Source: Methanobrevibacter sp. (GTDB taxonomy: Archaea > Methanobacteriota > Methanobacteria > Methanobacteriales > Methanobacteriaceae). Taken from it: DNA of 64,000 nucleotides. The position numbers were made by a program, and so were the translations under genes. How positions within the stretch are numbered: position 1 is the first letter of the stretch; every line of letters begins with the position of its first letter. The stretch is taken from NCBI GenBank assembly GCA_017646885.1, contig JAGCLR010000363.1:90510-154509 (forward strand), written 5' to 3'. The notes below the pieces were generated by a model. The model was not told the DNA's origin. It searched no databases and worked only from the letters and a program-made list of their open reading frames with translations. Positions 17,805 to 26,178 of the stretch are shown here, piece after piece.

Positions 17805-17968
17805 AAAGAGGAACAGTTCATTGTGAACATCACACACAAAAACAAAAAACATACGAGGTGAATAGAAATGATTTAGAACTAACTGCACAATGAAATATTT
17901 TACACGCAGAGTTTTAGGTCATTTATTACAGTAAAGAACCTTCTGCAAAAGAAAGGTTCTTTTTATTT
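17805..17968 (+). ncRNA. Short RNA unit with two-codon minigene and its own terminator
   Basis: A promoter at 17770 and a terminator at 17933 bracket about 160 nt without a normal gene. The RNA contains GTTCA/TGAAC near its 5' end, a GAGGTG ribosome binding site (17855-17860) and AUG-AUU-UAG seven bases later. It could be a small regulatory RNA or a leader for the ssDNA-binding protein gene at 18047. Start position is inferred. Confidence 0.5.
17868..17876 (+). CDS. Two-codon minigene (fMet-Ile, TAG stop)
   Basis: ATG ATT TAG, with a well-placed GAGGTG box seven bases upstream. The pattern resembles the lambda bar minigene, which is also ribosome-binding-site followed by AUG-AUA-UAA and traps peptidyl-tRNA. 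Here the second codon is AUU. It could equally be a start-stop regulatory element or chance; there is no direct evidence of translation. Confidence 0.4.
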   Translation: MI

Positions 17969-17970
17969 TT
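17933..17970 (+). terminator. Rho-independent terminator of minigene unit
   Basis: AAAGAACCTT (17933-17942) / AAGGTTCTTT (17953-17962) with a following TTATTTTT. A second small hairpin AACTGC/GCAGTT lies at 17981-17997, before the next gene. Confidence 0.85.
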
Positions 17971-18046
17971 CTTCGATTTTAACTGCATTACGCAGTTGAA
18001 ATAAACAAAAACCACTAAAAACATTTTTAGAAAGGAAGAAAAGATT

Positions 18047-18721
18047 ATGAAATTTGGTATGAACGATCTTGAAAAGTACTCACCGGAGGGTAACCCCAAT
18101 TATTTCTCGTTGAAGAATGACGGTGACAAGGCACAGGTGCGTATTATGTACGAAAACATCAACGATGTTGAAGGTCATTGCGTGCATAAGGTAAAGCAGA
18201 AAAACGGTCAGTTTACTTATGTGGAGTGTCTTAGAAACTACGAGGACCCAATTGATTGCTGTCCTCTTTGTGCATCGAAGGTAAACGGTGATAGTAAGCT
18301 CATGAGTAGGATCTGGGTTCCAATGTATATTACAGAAGAATCTAGAGCGGTACTTTGGGAAAGAGGTAAATCTTTCTGGAAGGATCAGCTTTATCCACTT
18401 ATGGTAGAAAAGGGAGAACCATTCTGTGCTCATGTTTTCACAGTTGAAAGACACGGTGCAGCAGGTGATATTGAAACAACATATGAACTCATTGATGAAG
18501 GTGCAGATCATATTACACTTGATGACTTTGATGAAATCCCTGATCCGGTAGGAACAATTATTCAGGAAAAAACATTTGAAGAACTTGAAAGATTTGTTCA
18601 GACAAGATCATTTGATGATAAGGATTCTGCTGTTCCAGAAGCACCTGATTTTCCTCCTAGAAGAAGAGGAACTGATTCTAATATTCCTACAAGAAGAGGA
18701 ACAAGACCAAATATTGTTTAA
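18047..18721 (+). CDS. Single-stranded DNA-binding protein, gp32-like
   Basis: 224 residues from ATG behind AGAAAGGAAGAAAAGATT. A central zinc-binding pattern (H/C around 44-47, C61, C71-C72, C75 in DCCPLCAS) and a W/F-rich core match T4 gp32-type ssDNA-binding proteins of phages. The C terminus has an acidic stretch followed by two arginine repeats PPRRRG and PTRRG, different from the purely acidic tail of gp32. It sits immediately upstream of the DNA polymerase. No promoter is seen between the terminator at 17933 and the start, so expression may depend on read-through. Codons are richer in G/C than in neighbours, suggesting high expression. Confidence 0.75.
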   Translation: MKFGMNDLEKYSPEGNPNYFSLKNDGDKAQVRIMYENINDVEGHCVHKVKQKNGQFTYVECLRNYEDPIDCCPLCASKVNGDSKLMSRIWVPMYITEESRAVLWERGKSFWKDQLYPLMVEKGEPFCAHVFTVERHGAAGDIETTYELIDEGADHITLDDFDEIPDPVGTIIQEKTFEELERFVQTRSFDDKDSAVPEAPDFPPRRRGTDSNIPTRRGTRPNIV

Positions 18722-18742
18722 TTGAATAGGAGTTGTTAATTT

Positions 18743-21100
18743 ATGGCAGGTTTCTTTGATCTACCTTCAAGCAGAGCAACAACAAAGAAAGACCAACAAC
18801 TCCTGAAAAAGATATCTAATCCAGTTGCTAGAACATCCAATACAATTACATTAAAAGGATCCACAAAGATTGTTGATAGGATAAATGCAATTACTTCTTT
18901 TGTAAAATCAAAATTTGCAGGGAAAGAAGATAGTCTTATTCTTATAACAACAGAAGAACAATTATCAGATTATATTGATAAGTGCATAGAAAATAATGTA
19001 ATTAGTATTGATACTGAAACAACTGGGTTAGATCCTATTTTAGATAAACTTGTTGGTATTTGTATTTATACACCAGGTCTTAAAGCTGCGTATATTCCAG
19101 TAAATCACATCAGTTATATCACCCAATTAAAATGTGCTAATCAGTTGGAAATTGATGTGATTACAAAGTATTTTCAAAAACTGAAAGACTGTAATGTAAG
19201 AACAATTTGGTTTAATGCACCTTTTGATATTCGATTCTTAGGAAATCATATCGGTGTTTGGTTAGATGTTTATTTTGATACATCTATTGCATCACGGTGC
19301 TTGAATAGTAATGAACCAACTGGACAAAAAACATTAAAAGCACTTCATAAGAAATATTGTTGGGGAAATAGAGGAGAAGCATTAACATTTGGAAAGTTAT
19401 TTGAGGATATGCCTTTTAATCTCATTCCAATCGATGTTGCTTATTTGTATGCCGCGAGTGATGCGATTTACACCTATGAACTTTACGAATTTCAGGCACA
19501 GTATCTTGAACCAACAGGTCAATATTATGAATCTCATAATATGCAAGGTGTTTCCAATGTTTTCTTCAATATTGAAATGAAATCAATGGTAACATTTATT
19601 GAAATGGAACAAAACGGTGTCGCAATTGATTATGATCATGCAGAGAGGATTAAGAAAAAATATCATGATTTAGCAGATAAAATGAAACATAATCTAGAAG
19701 AAGTTTGTAAACCATATGAAGATATGTTCGCAGATTATAGAAGAAGACACCCTATGTGCAAACTTACAGACCCAATTAACTACGATAGTCCTACACAAAT
19801 AGCAATAATTTTATATGACATACTTCAAGTCACACCACCTGATAAGAAAAATCCAAGAGGAACAGGTGTTGATATACTTGAAAAAATAGATCACCCAATT
19901 TGTAAAGCAATATTGGATAATAGATCTTTTAATAAAGTATTATCAACATATATTGACAAACTTCCAGAAGAAGCTAAAAGATATCCAGACAAGCGAATTC
20001 ATTGTAAATTTAATCAGTACGGTGCGGACACTGGAAGAGTAAGTTCTAATTCGCCGAACCTTCAAAATATACCTAGTAATCCTTTTGTTCTAAGCGATGG
20101 TACAAAGGTAGATTCAGGACATGATGTTAGACAATTATTTAGAGCGTCTCCAGGTTGTATCCTTATGTCATGTGACTATTCCGGACAGGAAGTTAGAGTT
20201 ACTGCACATTTAAGTCAGGATGAAAAACTAATAGATGCGTATAATCATGGAAGAGATCCATATTCTGAAATTGCATCACTTGCTTACAATGTACCGTATG
20301 AAGAATGCTGTGAACATAGACCTGACGGAACATTTAATCCCGAAGGAAAAGCAAGACGAGGAGAGGCCAAACGAATTGTACTTGGTGTTTTATATGGCAG
20401 AGGTATTCCATCTATTGCAGAACAATTAGGAAAAACAGTTCAGGAAGCACAAAAAATATACGATAAAGTTCTTTCAAAGTTTGAAGGATTAGCAAATTTT
20501 ATTAACGAATCTGAAGACATGGCAAGAGAATTTGGTTTTGTTACAACTGTTTGGGGAAGAAGAAGACAATTACCTGATATGCAATTACCTTATTTCGAGT
20601 TTAAGTATAAGGACGGTGTTTCACCAGACTTCGACCCATTGATGAGTGATGCATCTGAATACAGTAATGAAGTTCCAATTGATGTTGTTGAGGATCTAAC
20701 AAAAAAGCTTCTTTCATGTAGAGGGTATAAGCAAAAGGAAGAACTGAAGGAACGGATTAGATCAAAAGGTATTTCTGTTAAGGATAATGGATCTTTTATC
20801 GCACAGGCACAAAGACAGTGTGTTAATGCTAGAGTACAAGGCTCATCGGCTGATCTTACAAAGCTAGCACAAATAGAATTATACAATAACAAGGAATTAA
20901 AATCATTAGGTTTTAAAATGTTAATTCCAGTACATGACGAAATTATCGCAGAATGTCCTGTAGAAAATGCAAAAAGATGTGCAGAATTGATGAGTTATTG
21001 TATGAGACACGCGGGGAAAGATCTTTGTGTTCCATTAAGTTGTGATGTTGAGTTATTCTATAATTGGTATGGTGAGTCAATACCAATTGAATCATTGTAA
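18743..21100 (+). CDS. polA: Family A DNA polymerase with 3'-5' exonuclease domain
   Basis: 785 residues from ATG behind AATAGGAGTTG. The exonuclease domain has D90 and E92 in IDTETTGLDP and an FNAPFDIRFL segment. Polymerase motifs: motif A SCDYSGQE (D478), motif B RGEAKRIVLGVLYG (R539, K543), motif C PVHDEII (D732, E733). There is no 5'-3' exonuclease domain, as expected for a phage replicative polymerase. The residue equivalent to E. coli Phe762 is Leu547. An insertion of about 90 residues before motif C is seen (about 625-700). It works with the clamp and clamp loader encoded further on. Confidence 0.95.
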   Translation: MAGFFDLPSSRATTKKDQQLLKKISNPVARTSNTITLKGSTKIVDRINAITSFVKSKFAGKEDSLILITTEEQLSDYIDKCIENNVISIDTETTGLDPILDKLVGICIYTPGLKAAYIPVNHISYITQLKCANQLEIDVITKYFQKLKDCNVRTIWFNAPFDIRFLGNHIGVWLDVYFDTSIASRCLNSNEPTGQKTLKALHKKYCWGNRGEALTFGKLFEDMPFNLIPIDVAYLYAASDAIYTYELYEFQAQYLEPTGQYYESHNMQGVSNVFFNIEMKSMVTFIEMEQNGVAIDYDHAERIKKKYHDLADKMKHNLEEVCKPYEDMFADYRRRHPMCKLTDPINYDSPTQIAIILYDILQVTPPDKKNPRGTGVDILEKIDHPICKAILDNRSFNKVLSTYIDKLPEEAKRYPDKRIHCKFNQYGADTGRVSSNSPNLQNIPSNPFVLSDGTKVDSGHDVRQLFRASPGCILMSCDYSGQEVRVTAHLSQDEKLIDAYNHGRDPYSEIASLAYNVPYEECCEHRPDGTFNPEGKARRGEAKRIVLGVLYGRGIPSIAEQLGKTVQEAQKIYDKVLSKFEGLANFINESEDMAREFGFVTTVWGRRRQLPDMQLPYFEFKYKDGVSPDFDPLMSDASEYSNEVPIDVVEDLTKKLLSCRGYKQKEELKERIRSKGISVKDNGSFIAQAQRQCVNARVQGSSADLTKLAQIELYNNKELKSLGFKMLIPVHDEIIAECPVENAKRCAELMSYCMRHAGKDLCVPLSCDVELFYNWYGESIPIESL

Positions 21101-21107
21101 AATTTAA

Positions 21108-21137
21108 TAGCTATGGGAGTAACATCTCCCATAGCTA
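21108..21137 (+). other. 12-bp perfect hairpin between polymerase and dpdA
   Basis: TAGCTATGGGAG (21108-21119) / CTCCCATAGCTA (21126-21137), six-base loop, no T-tract. Not a typical terminator; may stabilise or process the mRNA between polA and the modification island, or reduce read-through. Confidence 0.6.
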
Positions 21138-21158
21138 ACTATAAAGAGGTGATGAAGT

Positions 21159-22079
21159 TTGGCTTTTGATTTTTATTTTGCTGGAAGTCAGTGTGAAGAA
21201 GCAACACAAGTAATGATAAAACTAAATGCAAATGTTTTAAAGTCTTACATTAACGAACAGAAACAAATTTCAGAATGGTTTGATAGAAAAGATAAAGGTT
21301 GGACCGGTAAGTTACTAATTGATAACGGCGCATTTACTGTCCATCGACAAGGTGGCGAGATAAACATTGACGAATATATTCAGTGGTTAAACACTAATGA
21401 TAGGTATATAGATTATGCTATAGCACTGGATAATATTCCCGGTAAATGGGGAAGAAAAAGAACTTACGAGGAATTAAAGAATTCCCCAATAATCACATGG
21501 CAAAATTATGTTTATATGTGCGAAAAATGCAATAATCCTTTTAAGTTATTGCCCGTGTTTCACCAAGGAGAAGAGTTTAAGTATTTAAAACAAATAGTTA
21601 ATCATAAAATCAATGGTGAATATGTAAAGTATATTTGTATTTCTGGAAACAAGGAATTAACTAACAAACAACGAGAAAAATGGTATGCAGAGTGTTATAC
21701 CGTTATAAAGGAAAGTCCGAATCCAAATGTAAAGGTTCATTGCTTGGGTAGTGCAACAATCTCAAATGCGGTTAAGTTTCCATTTACAAGTATGGATGCG
21801 ACTTCTTGGATTATGACAGGTGCGAACGGCGGTATTCTTACTGATTTTGGAGTTGTTAAAGTAAGTAAAGAATCTGCAGGTGACGTTGACAATATCAAAA
21901 ACTGTCCTCAAGCAGTTGTTGATTTTGTTAATAAGCAGTGCGATCAATATGGTATTACCTTGGAACAACTTCAAGAAAGTTACAAGAACCGAATGTGCAT
22001 GAATGTTCATTACTTATATAATACAAGCCAAAAAACAAATTATAATGGTAAGTTAATTAAGGTAAATAAACTTTTTTAA
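21159..22079 (+). CDS. dpdA: DpdA-like tRNA-guanine transglycosylase homologue (DNA 7-deazaguanine insertion)
   Basis: 306 residues from TTG 21159 behind AAAGAGGTGATGAAG. The protein has the TGT-type TIM-barrel pattern: LLIDNGAF (52-59), IDYAIALDNIPG (84-95) with the likely catalytic aspartate, a VFHQGEEFKYL strand, YICISGNKE, and VHCLGSATIS leading to a SMDATSW segment. DpdA proteins of phages exchange guanine in DNA for preQ0 or derivatives. Location directly before QueC and within 5 kb of QueD, QueE and FolE makes DNA rather than tRNA modification the best reading. It lacks the C-terminal zinc site of tRNA enzymes, as expected. Confidence 0.8.
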   Translation: MAFDFYFAGSQCEEATQVMIKLNANVLKSYINEQKQISEWFDRKDKGWTGKLLIDNGAFTVHRQGGEINIDEYIQWLNTNDRYIDYAIALDNIPGKWGRKRTYEELKNSPIITWQNYVYMCEKCNNPFKLLPVFHQGEEFKYLKQIVNHKINGEYVKYICISGNKELTNKQREKWYAECYTVIKESPNPNVKVHCLGSATISNAVKFPFTSMDATSWIMTGANGGILTDFGVVKVSKESAGDVDNIKNCPQAVVDFVNKQCDQYGITLEQLQESYKNRMCMNVHYLYNTSQKTNYNGKLIKVNKLF

Positions 22080-22090
22080 GGAGTTTAATT

Positions 22091-22786
22091 ATGAAAAAAG
22101 TTCTTTTATATAGTGGTGGAATGGATAGCTGGTTAATCAATAAACTAGAAAAACCGGATGTAAAATTGTTTGTTGATTTAGGTACCAAAAGTACTCAAGG
22201 TGAAATTAAAAAGTTGGACAAAGATGTTATCGTGTTTCCATTAAAGGATTTAGGTACTTTGGAAAGAAAAGAAACCGATTTTATTCTTCCACTTAGAAAT
22301 CTTTATTTAATTTCTTTAGCAACTAATTATGGAGAGCATATTATCTTAGGTGCTACTAAAACTGATGCTACCTACGATAAGACATACGAGTTTGCAGAAA
22401 AGTTAGAAGATCTTTTAAACTATATGTGGTTACCGCAAAAATGGACACCCGGTAAAAAAATTAAGGTAGATGTTCATTATCGCGAATATACCAAATCAGA
22501 CTTACTTAGAATGTATATTGAACAAGGTGGTACATGGGAAGAAGCTTACGAAAAATCTTATAGCTGTTATAAAACAACGGAAGATAATCACGAATGTTAT
22601 AATTGTAGACCTTGTTTTTTAAAGTTAATGGCGTTTATTGACAACGGTATTGATATTGGAACGGAACGGTTACGGAAGTATCTCCCTTATATTAACCAAA
22701 AGTTAGAAGAGTACAAAGATGTGTGGGGAGACAGACTGTATAAGAAAGAAGATTATGAGAAAGTTAAAAGAATGGCCGAAAGATAA
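22091..22786 (+). CDS. queC: QueC, 7-cyano-7-deazaguanine (preQ0) synthase
   Basis: 231 residues from ATG behind AAGGAGTTTAATT. The ATP-binding PP-loop is SGGMDS (8-13) and the zinc site is C159, C169, C172, C175 within SCY...HECYNCRPC, both diagnostic of QueC. The enzyme converts 7-carboxy-7-deazaguanine to preQ0 with ATP and ammonia. It is close to the usual family length (about 220-230). No glutamine amidotransferase domain is fused. Overlaps the HAD gene by 32 bases. Confidence 0.9.
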   Translation: MKKVLLYSGGMDSWLINKLEKPDVKLFVDLGTKSTQGEIKKLDKDVIVFPLKDLGTLERKETDFILPLRNLYLISLATNYGEHIILGATKTDATYDKTYEFAEKLEDLLNYMWLPQKWTPGKKIKVDVHYREYTKSDLLRMYIEQGGTWEEAYEKSYSCYKTTEDNHECYNCRPCFLKLMAFIDNGIDIGTERLRKYLPYINQKLEEYKDVWGDRLYKKEDYEKVKRMAER

Positions 22787-23117
22787 AAAAATTATAGCGG
22801 TTGACTTTGATGGTACAATAACTAAAAAGGATAATAGGTTTTGGACAGGACGAAATTCTTATGTAAATGACGTTATGGAACCTAATCTTGAGATTATTGA
22901 ATCATTAAAGTTAAATCGCAATAATATATATTTAATTCTTTGGTCCTGTAGAAAAGGAAAAGCATTAAGAGATGCTATTAAGTTCTGTAATAATTACGAC
23001 TTATATTTCGACGCAGTAAACAAGAATATCGTGTGTTACCCATCAAGCAGAAAAATAATGGCCGATATTTATATTGATGATAAATCTTGCTATTTAAATT
23101 GGGTTCAAAAACTTTAA
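22755..23117 (+). CDS. HAD-family phosphohydrolase
   Basis: 120 residues from ATG 22755, inside the end of queC; the frame continues upstream but the first good start is this one. Motif I is VDFDGTI (16-22), motif II-like LILWSCRKGK, and motif IV-like DIYIDDKS. It is a small HAD protein with almost no cap domain, similar to short phage and Bacteroides HAD hydrolases. Substrate unknown. In this island it could dephosphorylate a nucleotide or a pathway intermediate; that is inference. Confidence 0.8.
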   Translation: MRKLKEWPKDKKIIAVDFDGTITKKDNRFWTGRNSYVNDVMEPNLEIIESLKLNRNNIYLILWSCRKGKALRDAIKFCNNYDLYFDAVNKNIVCYPSSRKIMADIYIDDKSCYLNWVQKL

Positions 23118-23132
23118 GTTAGGAGATTTACT

Positions 23133-23891
23133 ATGAAGAACCTTGTTATTATTGGTGCAGGTGGAAGTATTGCAAGAGAGCTTGCAAAACATTTACATAA
23201 TGATTATACCATATACGGTATATCGTATGAAGATGTAGATAAGGATTATGTTGATTATTACACTTCAATTGTATCTGGAATTGATATTACGGATACTAAA
23301 AAATACGAAGAAACGTGCAAAAATATTACGAATAATCTTGATAGATTGGATGGAATTGTTTTTGCAAGTGGTGTAACTATTCCCGGAGACATTAAAACAA
23401 TTACGGAAGAACAATGGAACAGGTCTATAGACATTAACCTAAAAGGTTACTGGTTAACTTTTAAGAATTTTTACGATATTTTAATCAAAAGTCCGGGTTG
23501 CTCGATTGTTCAAATAAACAGTAAAACAGGTAAAAAGGGAAGTTATAAGAATTCCGCTTACACTGCTAGTAAATTTGGTGGTATTGGTCTTACACAGTCA
23601 ATGGCTCTTGAACTTGTGGAGTTTGGTGTTAGAGTTAATTGTGTTTGCCCAGGTAACGTGTTTGAGAGTAAAACATGGAGTGACCCCAATCACGGTCTAT
23701 TCCTCGAGTACGCAAAAACACAGAACTTAACTCCAGACAAGGTACGAGAAAAGTATACAAATCTAGTACCTATGAAGAGAAGTTGTAAGTACCAAGATAT
23801 TGCAAATGTAGTCGAGTTTTTGCTTAGTGAAAAAAGTAGTTATATGACAGGTCAGGCCATAAATATTACCGGTGGTCAACAATTATTCTAA
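23133..23891 (+). CDS. Short-chain dehydrogenase/reductase (SDR)
   Basis: 252 residues from ATG behind TTAGGAGATTTACT. Classical SDR features: an N-terminal nucleotide-binding GAGGSIA (8-14), a FASGV segment (NNAG equivalent), catalytic Y143 and K147 in YTASKFGG, VNCVCPGNV, and a C-terminal MTGQAINITGGQQL. It reads as a full-length NAD(P)-dependent oxidoreductase. SDRs include pteridine and sepiapterin reductases, which is of interest next to FolE and QueD, but the substrate cannot be read from the sequence. Position inside the preQ0 island suggests a role in base or precursor modification. Confidence 0.85.
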   Translation: MKNLVIIGAGGSIARELAKHLHNDYTIYGISYEDVDKDYVDYYTSIVSGIDITDTKKYEETCKNITNNLDRLDGIVFASGVTIPGDIKTITEEQWNRSIDINLKGYWLTFKNFYDILIKSPGCSIVQINSKTGKKGSYKNSAYTASKFGGIGLTQSMALELVEFGVRVNCVCPGNVFESKTWSDPNHGLFLEYAKTQNLTPDKVREKYTNLVPMKRSCKYQDIANVVEFLLSEKSSYMTGQAINITGGQQLF

Positions 23892-23903
23892 AAGGGGTTT
23901 GTT

Positions 23904-24278
23904 ATGGAAAATCTAAGAGACGTGCAGGATAAAACTCCAGAAAAAGTATATGTGACATGGGAGGATGTAGAAAAATTCATACAAGATTTAAAGGTTTATT
24001 TGGATATAAATTCTTTTACAGGAGTATATGGTCCAGCTAGGGGAGGACTTATTTTCGCAGTTATGATTTCACACAAATACAATATGCCTTTTCTTGGAGC
24101 GCCTCAAACAGGTTGTTTATGTATTGACGATATTTGTGATACTGGAGATACCGCACTGGCTTGGAGAAATAAAGGTTACACTGTTGCAACAATGTTTTAT
24201 AAAAAGGGCTCTAAGGTAGTTCCTGATTATTGGGTACAGGAAAAAGAAGATAAGTGGATTGTATTCCCTTGGGAGTAA
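23904..24278 (+). CDS. Type I phosphoribosyltransferase-like protein
   Basis: 124 residues from ATG behind AAAAGGGGTTTGTT. The PRPP-binding signature is CIDDICDTGDTA (73-84) and GPARGGLIFAVMIS (43-56) is the usual preceding helix. It resembles xanthine/guanine-type phosphoribosyltransferases, though short (usual 150-180). It might convert a free purine or deazapurine base to a nucleotide, supporting modification or salvage. No promoter separates it from the SDR; a new promoter follows at 24317. Confidence 0.8.
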   Translation: MENLRDVQDKTPEKVYVTWEDVEKFIQDLKVYLDINSFTGVYGPARGGLIFAVMISHKYNMPFLGAPQTGCLCIDDICDTGDTALAWRNKGYTVATMFYKKGSKVVPDYWVQEKEDKWIVFPWE

Positions 24279-24316
24279 TTAAAACATATAATTATTAGAT
24301 TTTATTCGCAAACTAC

Positions 24317-24345
24317 TTGACAACTTAGCAAAAAAGTGTTATACT
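24317..24345 (+). promoter_or_regulatory. Promoter for queD-queE-folE unit
   Basis: TTGACA at 24317-24322, 17-bp spacer, TATACT at 24340-24345 with GTGT extension. Confidence 0.9.
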
Positions 24346-24396
24346 ATAGATAGGAAGTGTTAAGAGCTTTCTAAATAACACGAGGAGGTATTATAA

Positions 24397-24855
24397 TTGG
24401 AAAGAATTAGTGTATGTAGGAATATTGAGTTTGAAGCAGCTCATATGTTGGAGGGATATAACGGCGGTTGTGGTTCACTCCATGGACATTCCTATAAAAT
24501 TAGTATGATTATATCTTGTCCAGAAAATGTGCGGAAAAATAATGATTTTGGGTTTGTGTTAGATTTCAAAGAGCTTAATAAAGTTTTGAATGATAATGTT
24601 CCAGATCATATGTTTATGTATAATAAGAATAATGGGGAAGACACGGTAGAAGGTCAGATCGTTAAGATTCTTAAACAGAATAATCTAAGATTGTGGGCGT
24701 TTAATAATACTCCATCCGCAGAAAATATGGTTAAAGAGCTTGCAGAAAATTTCCAACAGGTTTTTGACAATCTTTATCCAGAAAAGGATATTAAAGTGGA
24801 TGAACTTAGATTGTGGGAAACAACAAATTCTCATTCAATTTGGAAAAGAGGATAA
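24397..24855 (+). CDS. queD: QueD, 6-carboxy-5,6,7,8-tetrahydropterin synthase
   Basis: 152 residues from TTG 24397 behind GAGGAGGTATTATAA. Zinc ligands are H16, H29 and H31 (EAAHML and LHGHSY), with catalytic C25 and the SAENM motif near 110. The enzyme turns dihydroneopterin triphosphate into carboxytetrahydropterin, the second step of preQ0 synthesis. A 6-pyruvoyl-tetrahydropterin synthase role is a less likely alternative given the QueE and QueC neighbours. Ends 2 bases before the queE start. Confidence 0.9.
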   Translation: MERISVCRNIEFEAAHMLEGYNGGCGSLHGHSYKISMIISCPENVRKNNDFGFVLDFKELNKVLNDNVPDHMFMYNKNNGEDTVEGQIVKILKQNNLRLWAFNNTPSAENMVKELAENFQQVFDNLYPEKDIKVDELRLWETTNSHSIWKRG

Positions 24856-24857
24856 CT

Positions 24858-25556
24858 ATGAAAATAGTTGAGTTATTTAAATCAATTGAGGGTGAGGGTA
24901 TTAGAACAGGTAGAGTTGCAACCTTCATTCGGGGATTTGGGTGTAATTGTCATTGTGTTTATTGTGACAGCTTATATGCTATTGAAGGTAAATATGCGAA
25001 TCAGTATCCTGATATGTCAGTTGAAGAAATTGTGAATAAATGTAAGGAGTTTAGAACCCCTTATGTAACATTCACCGGTGGAGAACCACTTATCCAACCA
25101 CAAGCAAAAGAACTTATTGAGACACTTCTTGAAGAAGGTTTTGAAGTTAATGTGGAAACAAATGGAGCAGTAGATATTGCACCATTTAAAAAGGAACTTC
25201 TTACAAATCTTACACCGTACCCCTACGATAAGTTGATTTTTACTATTGATTATAAATCATTATCAAGTGGTGAGAATGACAAAATGATTCCAAAGAATTT
25301 CACAGAAAATCTTTCAAGCAATGATGTTGTGAAATTTGTAGTGGGTACTAAGGAAGATTTAGAGGATATGAAACATTGGGTTGGTATTATTAAGGAGAAT
25401 TCTGTAGAATTTCCTCATATCTTCGTAAGTCCTATTTTTGGAATGATTGATCCTAAAGATATTGTAGAATATCTCAAAGATAATGATTTGTTTGAAGTTC
25501 GTATGCAACTACAAATTCATAAATTTATTTGGCCCAGTGATATGAAAGGAGTTTAA
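24858..25556 (+). CDS. queE: QueE, 7-carboxy-7-deazaguanine synthase (radical SAM)
   Basis: 232 residues from ATG 24858 behind AGAGGATAACT; an upstream in-frame start lies inside queD without a site. The [4Fe-4S]-binding CxxxCxxC is C29, C33, C36 in GCNCHCVYCD, with an extra C31. FKSIEGEG near the N terminus and TFTGGEPLIQP (SAM-binding) are typical of QueE. It ring-contracts carboxytetrahydropterin to carboxy-deazaguanine. Together with QueD, FolE and QueC it completes the route from GTP to preQ0. Confidence 0.9.
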   Translation: MKIVELFKSIEGEGIRTGRVATFIRGFGCNCHCVYCDSLYAIEGKYANQYPDMSVEEIVNKCKEFRTPYVTFTGGEPLIQPQAKELIETLLEEGFEVNVETNGAVDIAPFKKELLTNLTPYPYDKLIFTIDYKSLSSGENDKMIPKNFTENLSSNDVVKFVVGTKEDLEDMKHWVGIIKENSVEFPHIFVSPIFGMIDPKDIVEYLKDNDLFEVRMQLQIHKFIWPSDMKGV

Positions 25557-25562
25557 TGTCTT

Positions 25563-26153
25563 ATGCCCGAGAAGAAAAAAATCAACAAAAAGTTAATCGA
25601 GAAAAGTATTAAAAATATTCTAATTGCTTTAGGTGATGACCCAGAACGAGAAGGTCTTATTGATACACCTAAAAGAGTAGCGAAGATGTATGAAGAAGTA
25701 TTTGAAGGAATGCTTTATACAAATGATGAAATTGCATCTATGTTTGATAAATGCTTTGAAGACACAACCATGGGAGACCTTGTTATTGTAGATGATATTC
25801 CAATTTTTAGTTACTGTGAACATCATATGGCATTGATGTACGATCTTTCTGTAACCGTCGCATATCTTCCAAATAGGAAAGTTATTGGACTTTCTAAAAT
25901 TGCCAGAATTGCCGACATGGTTGGTAAGAGATTACAACTTCAGGAACGTATTGGAAGTGATATAATGGAGATTATGCAAAAAGTTCTTGAAACTGAAAAT
26001 GTCGCTGTTATTATTCAAGGAAGACATAGTTGTATGTCTGCAAGAGGTATTAAAAAACCTAGTATTACAAGAACTTGTGCCTTGGGAGGAGAATTTAGAA
26101 CTAATTCTTCACTGAGACAAGAGTTATATGCAAACACCACACATAAAAAGTAA
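25563..26153 (+). CDS. folE: FolE, GTP cyclohydrolase I
   Basis: 196 residues from ATG 25563. The zinc-binding C85 and H88 are in SYCEHHM, the second cysteine is in [11 protein letters not shown], and the family LSKIARI and LQLQERI segments are present. It opens GTP to dihydroneopterin triphosphate, the first committed step for preQ0 (and for folate). The length is normal. Last gene in the modification island; the clamp gene follows after 25 bases, without a visible terminator. Confidence 0.95.
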   Translation: MPEKKKINKKLIEKSIKNILIALGDDPEREGLIDTPKRVAKMYEEVFEGMLYTNDEIASMFDKCFEDTTMGDLVIVDDIPIFSYCEHHMALMYDLSVTVAYLPNRKVIGLSKIARIADMVGKRLQLQERIGSDIMEIMQKVLETENVAVIIQGRHSCMSARGIKKPSITRTCALGGEFRTNSSLRQELYANTTHKK

Positions 26154-26178
26154 CATATAAATAGGAGGAAATTAAAAC

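Noticed and set aside
17868..17876. Minigene region as the start of a longer gene
   Set aside because: Stop comes after two codons in that frame, and no other frame in the unit has a ribosome-site start before the terminator.
24397..24855. QueD as a sepiapterin-type PTPS for tetrahydrobiopterin, with the SDR as its reductase
   Set aside because: Considered because of the SDR neighbour, but QueE and QueC in the same island make preQ0 synthesis the simpler reading; kept only as an alternative.
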